A stretch of 64,000 bases of DNA from Tretioscincus oriximinensis (taxonomy: Eukaryota > Chordata > Lepidosauria > Squamata > Gymnophthalmidae). This document shows, piece after piece, positions 22,458-34,024 of this stretch. How positions within the stretch are numbered: the first letter of the stretch is position 1; each line of letters starts with the position of its first letter. Made by a program: the position numbers and the translations under genes. The stretch is from the NCBI GenBank assembly GCA_022410635.1, contig JAJVDF010000136.1, positions 982,134 to 1,046,133 on the forward strand, written 5' to 3'. Under the pieces are notes generated by a model. The model saw only the letters and a list, made by a program, of their open reading frames with translations, ran no database searches and was not told where the DNA came from.

Positions 22458-23070
22458 CAGAATGGGAAGAATTTGGCCGAACAGCAGCACATGTGTTTTG
22501 GTAGATCACAGGCTAAACACGAGTCAACAGTGTAAAATTGCTGCAGAAAAGGCAAACACAATCCTGGAGTAGATTAAGAGAACCATAGTCTCTATAGCAC
22601 ATGAAGTAATTATTCCTCTCTACTCTAGCTTTGTCAGAACATATCTAGAGCCCTGTGTCCCGTTCTACAGACTTTAATTTAAAAAGGGAATTGATAAACT
22701 GGAGCAAGTTCAAAGGAGAGTTACAAAGATGGTGGGTGGTCTGGAAAATATGTCCTATGAAGAACGGTTAAAGGATCTAGCGATGTTTAATCTACACAAG
22801 AGAAGGCTGAGAGGGTATATGATAGTTGCCTACAAATAATCAAAGGGTTCTCAAAAACCAGAAGGATCAACCCTATTCTCATTGGCATGTGGAAGGACTA
22901 AAAGCAATGGGATGAAAATGCAAGGGTGGAGATGCAGATTAGATATCAGTGATAAACCAGTGGAATAAGTTGCCACAGGAGGTGGTGAGTTCGTCTTTGC
23001 CGGAATTGTTCAAATAGAGGCTGAATAGCAACACTCCATCGCCGACCCTGTGATTGTCTGATTCTAATGT
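22458..23070 (+). mobile_element. CR1 LINE, ORF2 3' region
   Basis: The same coding order as the minus copy at 57907-58613: VLVDHRLN-like start, AAEKANTILE-like block, then 'ggaattgataaactggagca' and 'tcctatgaagaacggttaaa'. The C-terminal 'ccacaggaggtggtgagttc' closes it. It contains many stops. Confidence 0.8.
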
Positions 23071-23454
23071 GTTTTTTATGTTTTTAATTTCCGTAATCCA
23101 CCCTGGGACCTACCTGGGATGGTTTAGTGCATTCCACTTCTTAAGAAAGTCACTACGTTTTTTCCGAATAAAATCTAAGAAGAGTCTCCTGGCCTATAAA
23201 CTTGGCTGCCTGGAATATAACTAGAAAGCTAGCCCATCCAATCTAATCAAAAAAGCTGTCCAGTATACAACCTTATGGAACAGCTAAACAGCTAGGAATT
23301 AATATTATTACTGACTACAGATTTCCCTATAAAGCTTGATGAGGAATATAAACAAGGAAAGCCAAATAAGATGATGAATGCATTTTTTTNNAAAAAAACC
23401 CAGCAATAATGGTTGATTTCAAAGAAATAACCCAGTTAAATCTTTGTTCTGAAA
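23071..23454. other. Intronic DNA with no recognised feature
   Basis: AT-rich, with a short T/N/A spot at 23383-23398. No family was assigned. Confidence 0.4.
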
Positions 23455-23537
23455 CTCCAGCAAGAGGGGTTTGCAACTTTTCTTGTAAGACTCCAAAGAG
23501 CTATGAGCCCCTCACTCCCTTGCTGGACATTCTGACC
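23455..23537 (+). mobile_element. Foldback retroposon fragment
   Basis: The outer left end 'ccagcaagaggggtttgc' is joined to right-arm sequence 'ttttcttgtaagactccaaa' and 'cccttgctggacattctgac'. The middle of the palindrome is lost. Confidence 0.55.
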
Positions 23538-24004
23538 AATAACAGTTGGAACTAATTGATGATTAAAAAGGAAGGATTTGTCCACAAGGAATGAAAGAAC
23601 ATTCTCCTCAGAAAGGGTTGGGTAAGGCAAGGCCTGAACAAGCCACTCTAACGTTCCCGCTTCAATTGTTGCTCCAGATGGTAGTTGAAGTGGTGGAGAA
23701 GAAATAAGTGAAAAATAACATTGAGAGGAATAAAGTGGAGAAGAATAAGGAGGAGAACTATATGGCCATGACCCGGTCCCCTCATTCAATGAGGAAGGGA
23801 AGGTGGAAACATCTCTGAACCTTCCATGATGGGGACGAGGCTCAGCATCTCCCTCTGCAAGGGTTAATCTATTTCTCTCAACTTTTTAAAGGACACTTTC
23901 TGCTGGGGAAGACTTGAAGCCACACCAAATATCTGGAGTATCACAGGGGAGTTGTTAGAACAAGCCATGAATGGCCATCACAATCTATAAGGCGTCCTTC
24001 TTAC

Positions 24005-24420
24005 TGAATTTTGACAGTACCTCCATTTCCCCTCCTTCTTCTCCTCCTTCTTGTCTTTCTCCTCCCCATCCCTTTTACCTCCTCCTCTTCTCCTCCTCTT
24101 CCTCCTTCCCTTCCCCCTTTTTCGTCCTTGTTTTTCTTTCTTCCGCCCCTTCTTCTTCCTTGTTTTTTTCTTTTTCCACCTTTACATCCTTCTCTTCTCC
24201 TTCCATTCCTCCTTTTCTTCCTCCCTCTTCTTCCCCTTTTTTCCTCCTTTTCCCTCCCCTTCTCTTCTTCTTTTTCCTATTTTATATCCTCCTCTTCTCC
24301 CTCCACTCCTCTTTTTAATCTTCCTCCCCCTCCTCATCTTCTCCTTTCCCTTTCTCTCCCTCCTCCTTTTCTTCCACCTTTACCTCCTTTCTTTTTCTTT
24401 CTCCTCTTCCTCCCCCAGTG
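24005..24420. repeat. Pyrimidine-rich (TCC/CTT) low-complexity tract
   Basis: About 400 bp of nearly pure C/T on the plus strand. Three overlapping Ser/Phe/Pro/Leu-rich ORFs here are composition artefacts. Confidence 0.92.
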
Positions 24421-25231
24421 TATTTAGGCCTCAAGACCGATCCTTAGAGGAACAAAAGAAATTCTATTTTGGCCATTAGACAGAGAAGTACAACAAACAA
24501 CATATCAGTGGAGTTTTCCACGGCACTTCACCAAANCCCCAATTTAACATCACGGTTAATGAACCCCATAAGGTGAAATTACTACCACTGATGGAATTTG
24601 TATATGATAATGTACCTAATGTCAGATGCTTCCAGAAAATGCCATGCAAATTACTTCTTGCATAATGCATGAAGATTCAGTTCTACAGATTTGGACCCTA
24701 AACTCCAGATCCAATCAAAAACTTTCCTAAAGGGGACTGTCAAAATAAAACCACAAACAATCTGCTATCAAAATTAGAGCTGGCTGATTGTTTTAACGAG
24801 AACAGGATTTATATGTTGGTGAATGGAGATATTTTCTCAGTCTCATCACCAAAAAGCAATCCAGCTCAAAGCTGCAGGCAGCTGGAGATATAATTAAAAC
24901 CTGTCAATAAACTCACAGTATTCAGCATGAGGCAGGACCTCCCTATATGAGCTTTTGCAAAAATTCAGATAATTACTTTACAGGTCAGGGCAAAAATGCT
25001 ACAAATTTAATACTAAGAAAACTCAAAAGTGCAATAAAAAGAGATTCCTTTTCTTCTGATGAAGAAAACAGCAGATGATTAAATCTGGAGATGTTCTAAG
25101 TAAGAAAATAAAAACGTGACCCTATTTAAGGAATCCCTCACTTTGAAACAATAAAGATGCCTTTTTATACACATCAATGGTCACAAAAGTAATAAATAGA
25201 CTGAAGTGTGTATTGGGCCTTTTCTCACTTC
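24421..25231. other. Intronic DNA with no recognised feature
   Basis: No repeat family was recognised. Confidence 0.4.
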
Positions 25232-25577
25232 AGTTAGTACACTGACCAGATTTTCTGAGGCTCAAACTGGGGAAATTAATATTCATGCTAATTCAGGAAT
25301 ATGCAAATCACCCACCAACATGTATACCCCTCTGAAATCCCTACCCGAGAAACCCACAAAGTACAGAGAGAATTTTTCAAAGTGCGTGACTAATTTGCAT
25401 TTATTTATTTTTACTTCAGGAGCTGGCCCCAGTTGTCAGAGCCCCCTAGTGATGGTGCAGTGAACTTTTTTTTCTTCAGCAAAAGACGGAAATTGCCACG
25501 TACACCCAGGAAGTGTGGTGTAGACACCAACACTCCCCCCCCCCCCAAAGAAAAGGTCATCTGGTCAGCCTGGCTGG
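25232..25577 (-). mobile_element. Long MITE copy (TAGGCTGACCAGAT family)
   Basis: Left end 'cactgaccagattttctgag', internal 'aaattaatattcatgctaat', 'tatgcaaatcacccaccaac', and right end 'ggtcatctggtcagcctgg'. It has a gccccctagtg motif (25441-25451). No clear 8-bp duplication remains. Confidence 0.75.
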
Positions 25578-25589
25578 GGGTATAACTCA

Positions 25590-25828
25590 AAAATTAGCAG
25601 GAGAAGGAGAAGAAGGAAGAGGAGGAGGAGAAGAAAAAGAGAGAGTAGGAAAAGGAGAAGGAGNNNNNNNNNNNNNNNNNNNNNNNNNNNNNNNNNNNNN
25701 NNNNNNNNNNNNNNNNNNNNNNNNNNNNNNNNNNNNNNNAGAAGAAGAAGAAGAAGAAGAAGAAGAAGAAGAAGAAGAAGAAGAAGAAGAAGAAGAAGAA
25801 GAAGAAGAAGAAGAAGAAGAAGAAGAAG
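25590..25828. repeat. GAA/GGA-rich tract and (GAA)n with assembly gap
   Basis: Purine-rich words, an N run (25664-25739), then 30 gaa units that form the tail of the adjacent SINE. The true tract length is unknown because of the gap. Confidence 0.9.
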
Positions 25829-26025
25829 CTTTTTATACCCTGCTATTCTCACCCGAAGAGACTCAAAGCAGCTTACAAACTTATTTTTCACCCAGGCTCA
25901 CCACAATTTCTTGCTTTCAAATAGCCAGAGTTGAGGGCAGTAAGAGGGCACCTCTCCACAGCTGACAGAGAGCTTCGAACTTAGTATTTCTGCTGAAACA
26001 TCAGGGCTCTTAACCGCTGTGAAGA
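25829..26025 (-). mobile_element. tRNA-SINE (type B)
   Basis: Minus-strand body 'gagactcaaagcagcttaca', 'ttgctttcaaatagccagag', then head 'ctccacagctgacagagagc' with the B-box region 'agcttcgaacttag' and 'ctgctgaaacatcagggctc'. Confidence 0.8.
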
Positions 26026-26109
26026 GCATTCACATTGCAAATTGAATCATACGTTCGGATTTGCTAAAGCATCCCAGATAGATGGTTGTTCAGCCTCTGT
26101 TTGACAACT

Positions 26110-26172
26110 TCAACTGGAGGAGAACCTATTTATTTATTTATTACCTACGTACCTACCTATCTACCTATCTAC

Positions 26173-26203
<31 letters not shown>

Positions 26204-26365
26204 CATACATACATACACCACCCCATACCCGAAATCTCAGGGTAGTTAACACTAAAACTCAAACAAACATATTAAAACAAAACAAAAAACACCCCAAATG
26301 TAGATTTATTTTTCAGCCAAAGGTGCAGTTTAAAGAGGTCCATGTTTGTGTATTAAGTAGTAGAA
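26110..26365 (-). mobile_element. L2-like LINE 3' end with attt/ctat microsatellite
   Basis: An attt run, cctac/ctat repeats (26140-26215), then antisense LINE 3' sequence ('ccgaaatctcagggtagtta'). Confidence 0.55.
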
Positions 26366-27334
26366 CTTAGTTCAAGTCATTTGAGTGCAGGATTCAGAAC
26401 TCAGGAACCAAAGACCAAATAGTTGTTTCTTCTCTTGCAGGAAAAATAAACATGGACCACACAAAGCAGTTCTTCCCAGAAGGAAGGTACATGTTTTAGT
26501 TACANTATTTACAGTAGCAAGAGGAAATAAAAAACTTATAAGACGCTTAAATAAGTCAGTGTCAGAGCTGACAATAATAGCTATATAAAGAAGATCTCTA
26601 ACAAGAAGGCAAAACCAGAAACTGAACTGCAATAGGAAAAGAGTGAGAGAAGGAGAACATCTTATGTACAAAGCTGGACATGCGCAGNNTACAAGGCCAC
26701 AGAGTCACAAGAACTGAAGAGATAACGTGATGAACACCTGGCCTTTGTTGGACTTAGCTGGCAGTTAATATTCTAACTAATAATTTTATTTATCCCAACA
26801 AAGTGTTTTCTGAATGCATACAGAGCGAGGTGTGTGGCCGAGAAGCAGGAATGATTCAGTCTAAGGAAGTCCAAAAGGCAGGAAACATTCCCTCCAATCA
26901 ATGGATGGGACCATTTTCTGAAGATAAGGTCGTACTAAACTTTGGTGATTTTTCACTTTTGTAGTAACTACAAAGCTGCATTATCAAAATCAATATTTTC
27001 CCCTCTTTGCTGTAGCTGCTTCTCTCTTTCTGCAGGGTATTTACAATCCTTTTGCATCTTCTTACAGTTTTAAACAGGAAGAAAATACATCCTGTTGATT
27101 TATTTTTAGCAGACACTATGCACAAAACACGCTCCTGCTGTTGCTTTGGTAGGTGTGTGTGTGTGGTGATAGTTTAAAGGAGCAGGGGAACTGCCTTTCA
27201 GCAGTTCAACATTGAGTTTTTTCTCTAACGTGGAAGCAATACATAAGAGATCACAGTTCTCAAAAAGTAGGTCCTTACTAGCATTGGGATTCTGCCAGTT
27301 TGCACCNCTTCGGTAGAACAGGTTTGTAGGCATG
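26366..27334. other. Intronic DNA with no recognised feature
   Basis: ORFs of 67-99 codons on both strands at 26372-26671 have no recognisable motif. A short gt repeat lies near 27152. Confidence 0.4.
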
Positions 27335-27640
27335 AGTTGGATAGTTGCCAAGAGCTGGTCTGAAGGCACAAATGAGACGGTCTTTGAACTGAGATATCCA
27401 GTTTCGAGGCCCTGTGTTGATCATGTACCAGATGAGCGTAATCTATTGGCTTTCAGCTCTAACCAACTTGGATATTCAAAAGAAAGCACACTTGCAATTT
27501 ACATTTCAATTAGATGAATGAGAACCACCATTAACCTGGTGGGGAAGATAAAATAGATGTAGGCCTTTGGGTAACTATCACCCTTGTAAGCTGTTGTGGG
27601 TCCCTTGAGGTGAGAAGGGCAGGGTATAAAAACCAGAGTT
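27335..27640 (+). mobile_element. tRNA-derived SINE, diverged full copy (first of a head-to-tail pair)
   Basis: tRNA-like head with B-box region 'ccagtttcgaggccctgtg', then 'tattcaaaagaaagcacac' and the tail 'ggcagggtataaaaaccag'. It is joined directly to the next SINE. Confidence 0.7.
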
Positions 27641-27950
27641 GTCCTGTGTCGGACATGGGGAGGGGTGAGCACCTTCCACTAGCCTGTAGCTCTAGCCAAT
27701 CCAGTTATTCGAAAGCAAGAATTGCAAGAAATTGCAACTGACTACAAGTAGATACATGGGAACCACCACAGCCTGGTGGGGAAGATAGAATGTAGGCCTT
27801 TAGGCAAAAAAATACCCTTTTCCTTTTGTGTGAGAAAAGCAGGGCATAAAAACTCAGTTCTCCTTTCTCCTTTCTCCTTCCTCCTCCTTCTCTTTCTCTC
27901 CTTCTCCTCCTCCTCCTCCTCCTACTACTACTACTACTACTACAAAAAAT
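27641..27950 (+). mobile_element. tRNA-derived SINE (type A), 5' truncated (second of pair)
   Basis: It starts at 'ctgtgtcggacatgggga', missing the A-box head. The body runs to 'gcagggcataaaaactcag' and a TCC/TAC-rich tail (27865-27945). Confidence 0.85.
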
Positions 27951-27959
27951 TTCTTTTTA

Positions 27960-28120
27960 AGTTTAGCAAACTGATTGTAAAACGACCCAGGCCCCACCTC
28001 CCAATGACATCACTCAAGATGTCATTTCTGGTTACTGCTTCCAGGAACACCATCACTTAAGAGGCGGTTCCCCAAAGAGAACTGGGTTTTTACATTATTT
28101 GAATCCCACTGCTGCTTACC
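27960..28120 (-). mobile_element. Non-autonomous DNA element (ggtgggattca family), copy 1
   Basis: 'caatgacatcactcaagatg', 'tttctggttactgcttccag' and the end 'ttatttgaatcccactgctg' match, inverted, the element at 53846-54080. Confidence 0.5.
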
Positions 28121-28570
28121 ATGCTGAATCTGAACCTAGTTCATCTGAATTGGCTTGACCTAGATTAGCTGTAGTGCCCTACAACCACTTTAAGCAGGTT
28201 GAGCAAAATTAGAAGCAAGACAGCATGTGTTACCATGCAGATTTGATATAAAAAAAAACCTTTTCTGCACCAAATTCATACCAGCAGGAGAATAGTCTAA
28301 GTGATAGAACTATTCCCTAAACCTTCCAATTGCATCCTTAAACGTACTACATGGGGACAATGTTTAATGAAAGATAGAAACATTCCCAAAAGAATTGTGA
28401 ATGCTGCATTCCTGCTTTTCTGTGTTCTGTATTCCACATTGTGTATTTTCAGCCAATTGCAGTGAAGGGGGGGGAGGCCCTTGTATTTTCTGCTTCTGAG
28501 CAAAGAGCAGGAACACTTCTGTTTGGGAAACTACAAAAGACAGGAAATATCCCCCAGCCAAGGAATGAGA

Positions 28571-28670
28571 ATAATTAGAATCATAGAATCAAAGAATTTG
28601 GAGAGCTCCAGTTTCATCAGCTCTAACTCCCTGCTTAATGCATGATTCATTGAACTATCCTAGCATGATG
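28571..28670 (-). mobile_element. CR1 LINE 3' end
   Basis: 'tagaatcatagaatcaaag' is the antisense of the CR1 terminal attctatg repeat, followed by 'ctccctgcttaatgcatgat'. Confidence 0.75.
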
Positions 28671-28679
28671 CAGTCCTTT

Positions 28680-28740
28680 GACATAATAGACTTGTCTGCA
28701 AAAGCTTATGCTAGCTACCTTTTTCTTAAAAGAGCCATAT
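28680..28740 (+). mobile_element. Foldback retroposon fragment
   Basis: 'atagacttgtctgcaaaagc' and 'ttatgctagctacctttttc' are right-arm sequence of the family. Confidence 0.55.
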
Positions 28741-28744
28741 TCTT

Positions 28745-28874
28745 CCTTCCTTACCAGGCACCAAAAACTGGGAGGGAGACTGTTTCAGAGTATGGGAACC
28801 ACCACAGAGAAGGCCTTCCTATATGCCCCTGCTCCTTTCATCACTGAAAAGGGATGACTACCAAAAGCCTTCTT
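28745..28874 (+). mobile_element. LINE/unclassified reptile repeat, left part interrupted by CR1
   Basis: 'gggagggagactgtttcaga' and 'aaccaccacagagaaggcct' belong to a common reptile repeat that continues at 29109-29240 ('agggcccaaccgtttagggc', 'ccttgaattgggctcagtag'). Confidence 0.45.
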
Positions 28875-29108
28875 CTTGGACACCAAGGGTATAAATGGGT
28901 ACTAGGATGGACGTCTGGATGCTGCCTCCGGGATGGAGCAACAGGTAGTGCTCCTGAATTGCCATTTGCAGGGAGTCATGAACAGGGGCATATTTTGCTT
29001 TCCTCTGTTCAGACTGCCCATGTGCATCTGGTGGGCCTCTGTGTGAGACAGAATGCTGGACTAGATGGGCTCTGGCCCGATCCAGTATGTTTCTTCTTAT
29101 GTTCTTAT
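28875..29108 (+). mobile_element. CR1/L3 LINE 3' end
   Basis: 'ggacaccaagggtataaatg', 'gaatgctggactagatgggc' and a terminal ttcttatgttcttatg. The sequence is close to 1-268. Confidence 0.88.
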
Positions 29109-29275
29109 GTAGTGCACGGTCAATCTATATGGGAAAAAATGCTTTTTCAGCTAGCCAGGGCCCAACCGTTTAGGGCTTTCCATTCCAATGTCAANACCTT
29201 GAATTGGGCTCAGTAGAGAATAGGCAGCCAATGCAGATTTTTAAGGACCAACGGTTATTTCTTTGAAATCTACTA
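29109..29275 (+). mobile_element. Right part of interrupted repeat, plus foldback tail
   Basis: 29109-29240 continues the repeat begun at 28745. 29242-29275 ('caacggttatttctttgaaa') is the 3' tail of the foldback retroposon. Confidence 0.45.
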
Positions 29276-29316
29276 AAGGACAACTCACTACTTCCTGTGA
29301 CAATTTATTCCACTAA

Positions 29317-29712
29317 TTGATCACCCTAGGAATTTCCAACCACCAAGTGCCCAACCTGGGGTTTCTTCCTAATGGTCCCTGCCTTNGCCCTTTCTCCCTC
29401 ATAGCTCCTCACCTCTGGAACCTTTTTCCTACTCACCTCCGCTCTAGTTCTTCGCTCACCAATTTCAAATATGAACTGAAGACATTCCAGCACTCCAATG
29501 TCTTCGATATCACTGATAAACTTTTTTTTAACTGACTGTTTATTACTATTTTGATGTTTTAACTTTAATGTTTGTTTTAATTGACTATTATCTTGGTATT
29601 TTTAATGTTTTAAGTTTTTCCTTTCTGTGTTCATTTTATTGGTTGTATTTTTATTTGAATACGGTAGAGCACCATGTACATTGATGGTGTTTTATAAATT
29701 AATAATAATTAA
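29317..29712 (+). mobile_element. L2-like LINE C-terminus and 3' UTR
   Basis: A readable frame contains APHLWNLFPTHLRSSSSLTN and FKYELKTF, the conserved LINE C-terminal pattern. It is followed by an AT-rich 3' UTR ending 'tggtgttttataaattaata'. Confidence 0.75.
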
Positions 29713-29781
29713 TAATTGATGATGATAATGATGATGATAATAATGATGACAATAATGATGATGATGATGATGATGATGATA

Positions 29782-29816
<35 letters not shown>

Positions 29817-29820
29817 AATA

Positions 29821-29852
<32 letters not shown>

Positions 29853-29875
29853 CATCATCATCATCATCATCATAA
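29713..29875. repeat. (GAT)n/(ATC)n microsatellite
   Basis: Long gat run with aat interruptions that turns into atc near 29852. It forms a local inverted repeat. Confidence 0.95.
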
Positions 29876-31069
29876 CAACATTTTAATAATACTTTCTAAG
29901 GCAAGTATGAAAAAGCCTCCAGCAGCCTTTCAATCTGTCCAGATTAAAAGTGACAGCGCCATAATTTCTGCAAAATACGAAGTAAGCATAACTGTTGGCT
30001 TGAAAAAAAATGACATTTTACATGCAAACAATTTGCTTGCTCTGATGTGATGGTGAGGTAAAAGGTTTGGCTTGGCATGCAATCCGCTTTGCTATCTTCC
30101 CCTTAATCTCCAGCTGTATTGTGGCGTCTCAGTAAACTAAAAACGAATTTGCGTTGCTCTTAATGCCAAGGAATTGCAGGATTGTGGCAGATAATCTAGA
30201 GATTTAGACAAAGCTGTGCCATTCAGGGAGGGCTGTTGGGGCGATAGCCTTAAAGCCTGCCTCTTCCTCTTCTCAAACTTACACAGATCAGTCCTATAAG
30301 ATGTCCCAGCAGATTCCATTAGAACCATTCGTAATCTGACGCCAATAAGATGCAGCTAAGGGAACCCGAGAAGGAAAGCAACGCAAACGGAATGATTAGG
30401 ATGCATGTTTTCCTTACCCGGAATACTTGATTAGTCTGACATCTGGTGAGGCTGAAGGGAAGGGTGTTTAGGTGATTGTTTAAAATGCTTGCATTTCTAC
30501 TCCCTAAAGATTTAGCATATGGGCCCAAAATGAGCCCTGCTGAATCCTAACCAAGGTAGATATCTGCTATAATTTGGTGAAAGATATTGAGGTAAAATCT
30601 CATCCAGCGATTGCACTAACTGATGCATAATTAGTGGTTAGTTATTGCATTCATTTGAACGGTTAAAATTGAACAGCAGGGATACGTATGTATCGATTAC
30701 GCGACAGCATTGGAATGATAAATTAAAATTATAGAAATTTAATAACATGGACTAATATTTGATAGGTCTGTGGAAGAAGGGTTGAGGCATCCTTGCCGTG
30801 TAATTTGGCAAGCAATNGTTTGATGGGCTATTCCAAGTGCCCTAGCATTTGAATTAAGAAAGGTACACTCAGTTCAGTATTTGACTGTAATATTTACATA
30901 AATTCAATTGACGTTCCACATGAGGATAACTGATGAGTTCAAAGCTAGGAATCAGTTGAGTGAGAAGGAATATGAAAATTCAACAGGTTGCCAAGTCAAG
31001 GGGGTGGGGATTTGTGAGAACTAGAGAATAGATTTTGAATTTCCAACGATCAATCAATCATGAGAAAAG
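29876..31069. other. Apparently unique intronic DNA, candidate conserved blocks
   Basis: No repeat recognised. The parts at 30040-30200 and 30600-30770 have balanced, complex sequence with TAAT/ATTA motifs. Function is unknown. Confidence 0.35.
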
Positions 31070-31520
31070 GGTAATGACGTCAGTGGCACTGAATGAAGGA
31101 ACTATTAAAATCCTTCGGTGTTCGCTGCACAATTGAGGAATTCGTAGTTTGGAACACAAGGTAGAAAGCAGGAGGCCTCTAGCCTGGGAAAACAGACTGG
31201 GCAGTTAGCCAGGGGACAAGCTGTACAGGTCGAGGGGGTTTGCAACAAGACAAAAAGTAGCAGCCAAAGGGATGATCAAAGAAGCTAACAAAGAACTTGG
31301 TTCTAGGAGTTGAAAGGTCAATTCAGTGATTGACTGGCTCTATTTATAATAAGAACAACTTGTATGGTGATGATTCCCTGTCAGTTTGTGATTGGGTGAG
31401 AACTTGCCATAATCAGAGAATGGCCAATGAAAGTTAGAGGGCAGGGTTGGCAATTATGGGCTATAAAAGCTTGATTATTGAAACAATGCGTTGAGCCTCC
31501 ATCTTGCAGACACCTGAGCT
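31070..31520 (+). promoter_or_regulatory. Promoter-like cluster, possibly from an LTR
   Basis: A perfect CRE (tgacgtca, 31075-31082), CCAAT boxes in both orientations (gattgg 31390-31395, ccaat 31434-31438) and a TATA box (ctataaaag, 31461-31469) are ordered as in a polymerase II promoter. No gene follows. A degraded LTR is plausible, but terminal repeats were not found. Confidence 0.35.
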
Positions 31521-31854
31521 TGCAGGATCTTCCTTCCCTCTTGGGTTACTCATAGTTCTTTGGAGCTCCCTTAGCTCTCTCACTTACTTCACAAGTTGTC
31601 TATTGTGAAGAGAAGAAAAGAAAGTTATGGAAGCTGCTGTGTGCCCCCTTGGAATTGAAAAAAAGGAATATAAAAGCTAACTCTTTCTCTTTTTCATCCT
31701 TCTCTCTTCTTCTTCTTCATTCAGTTCAGCATCCTGTTCCACAAACTGGCTCACCAGTTATTTCTGGGCATGTCAAGCAGAAGATTAAAGCAAAACCTTA
31801 ACCTTTTCCCTGCAGTAATAATTTAGAGGTGTCTCTTCAACTTGAAAACAATAT

Positions 31855-31935
31855 CTAGGCATCCATTTTAGTAGCCATTGCTAGGCTCCATGATTTTATG
31901 AGAGCATAAGAGAAGCCCTACTTGATTACAGTAAG
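31855..31935 (-). mobile_element. CR1/L3 LINE fragment
   Basis: 'ggcatccattttagtagcc' and 'gagcataagagaagccctac' are antisense pieces of the LINE end. Confidence 0.5.
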
Positions 31936-32644
31936 AAAACAGAATGAAGGATGAAAAGAAAGAAGGAAGGAAGGATGGAAGGAAGGAAACATTAAGGTTT
32001 AGTGTCTCTTCCCTTCCTAGCTGCCATCTCCAGCAGTCAAACCCAAACTAAAACTGGTACACAGATATCAGATAATGATATAAAGTGCTTATATTTCATT
32101 ACACAGCCATAATTAAAATACCTTTCTACTCTACCATTTCATCAACAAAATTGATGTCACTTGTGTCTATATCTGCCCAACAAAATGTCTTCATACAAAA
32201 GGACGACAAAGTGAGACCTCATTTTTCTTAGTTAATGGTCCGTTCACCTTAAGGGTTTTTCCGGGACACTTGCTCTTCCCTAAGCAGTACACATCTTTCT
32301 GCCCATAATAAAGATGTGTGGTGCCCTTTACTCAGTGAAAAAGCAGTTAGTGATCCGTAAAAAAAACCTAATACATAATTTTCAGGAGTGTGGTGTTTCA
32401 CATTAAAATTGGAACAGGACCTTTTCAACCAACGGCAACTCACTGGGTCACTGCCAAAATGTTTTCTTCCATTTTATTATGGAATAAAGTCTCTTTCTGT
32501 ACTAGCCTTTATTTGAGGGAATGTCCTGAATTGAGATCTGCCCCTGAAGCCAGTGTAGGCTATGGCAGTCCTTTAAATGTCACTTCATGAGAGTCAATAC
32601 TGGGTGCAGGTTCCGCTGCTTGAGATCCCCAAAGCAATTGGTGG
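31936..32644. other. Intronic DNA with short ggaa repeat
   Basis: A (ggaa/gaag)n stretch at 31955-31992. The rest is unrecognised. Confidence 0.4.
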
Positions 32645-33095
32645 ATTATTGCAGCTAAGGTCTCTTCAGCCTTGAAAGATGTTGATCTAACTGGAGTCTA
32701 TAAAATCATCCATGGGATGGACAAGATGAATAGAGGTAAAATATTTTCTCTATCACATAACACTGGGGCTAGAGAGCATTTCTTGGAGCTGATAGGCAGA
32801 AGAGTTAGGACACTCAAGGGAAGTATTTTTTTCACCCAGAGGGTCATTGGTCTATGCAATTCAATCCCAGGTGAGGGGAGACCATAGCTAGCAGCCTGGA
32901 CAGCTTCAATATNGGATTGGGTAAATTCANGGAAGAAAGATATATCAGGATGGAAGAATAGGCAGAATTTGTGAGATGCCATTTGCAGGAGACTGCCCAA
33001 GTACAACCTTGTGGGGCACACTGTGGGATAGAATCCTGGGCTAGATGGGCCAGGGCCAGATTCAGCAGGGCTCCTCTTCTGTTTTGGAGCTATGT
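32645..33095 (+). mobile_element. CR1/L3 LINE, ORF2 C-terminus and 3' UTR
   Basis: The frame at 32672-32887 reads GVYKIIHGMDKMNRGKIFSL and SIFFTQRVIGLCNSIPGEG, the LINE C-terminal signature, and runs into 'ctgggctagatgggccaggg'. The terminal octamers are degraded. Confidence 0.85.
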
Positions 33096-34024
33096 CACCC
33101 TGAAAGTGGACCAAATGTGGTGTGACCCATGCAAACATGGCCAAAGAGAAGGAATGACACATTCATGACTCAAACCCTTGAAGGGCCCGGAGGGTTAGTC
33201 ATTCCTGAGAAAGAACTCCATCTAAGGTACCAAGGCATTCACTTTTTGGGAGGCACGTAGACTGGCATTATCTGCCTTCTTAAAGTTCGTGGTGGAATAT
33301 GCTTTGCTGGTGAGCCATTTCTGGAAACAACATCTGATAACTTTTTCTAATCCTATCTCCACNGTTCCATCTTCATTGGTTACATTCGCAGCCAAAAATG
33401 CATCTCATCTCAAGGTATATAGGTCGTCCATTATCAGCAGCAAGCTGTCACGAGCGATGGTCTTCTTGTATTCTGATAATGAATGCGCTGCTCACAGCTG
33501 GACAACCTAAGCTTCAGTTGCTGAAGGACCAAAGAATGTAGGATCCTGCTAGCTGATCCATCTTACATTGAGCCTCCTGACAGCTAAAGCACTTCCTAAT
33601 GAGCATGGGCCTTGTCACAGAGGAGCAGGCCACATTTATCTGTGTCAGGAAGCTGGTCTTGCATATCAATGTGAGTGCAGGAAGGGAGTGGAGGCTACTG
33701 AGTGCTTAAATCAATGCAGGCTTCAGGTCCAAATCTAAGGTTTTTCAACCAGAAGTGATCCCTTCAGTATTAATGCATGGTTAAGCATGTAAGAGATAGA
33801 ACAGTGCGCCTCACTACAAAATGGAAAGCGGAAGTTTGGGCTCCAGTGAGTTTTTGCACTTAATTCCATGAGACAGTTCTTAGTCCTGTATATAACAAGA
33901 GGGTGGGATAGGGGCTGGGGGAGATGTCTTCCAAAGCAAGAAAATAGCCTTTAAAGTTCTCCAACTATATAAATAAATGGATCACAAAAGGTAGTGTTGA
34001 GGAATCTGTTCCACAGACTCACGA
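33096..34024. other. Intronic DNA with no recognised feature
   Basis: No repeat family or exon was recognised. Confidence 0.4.

Noticed and set aside
24011..24479. Overlapping ORFs of 115-142 codons in three frames
   Set aside because: All three plus frames open at once because the DNA is almost pure pyrimidine.
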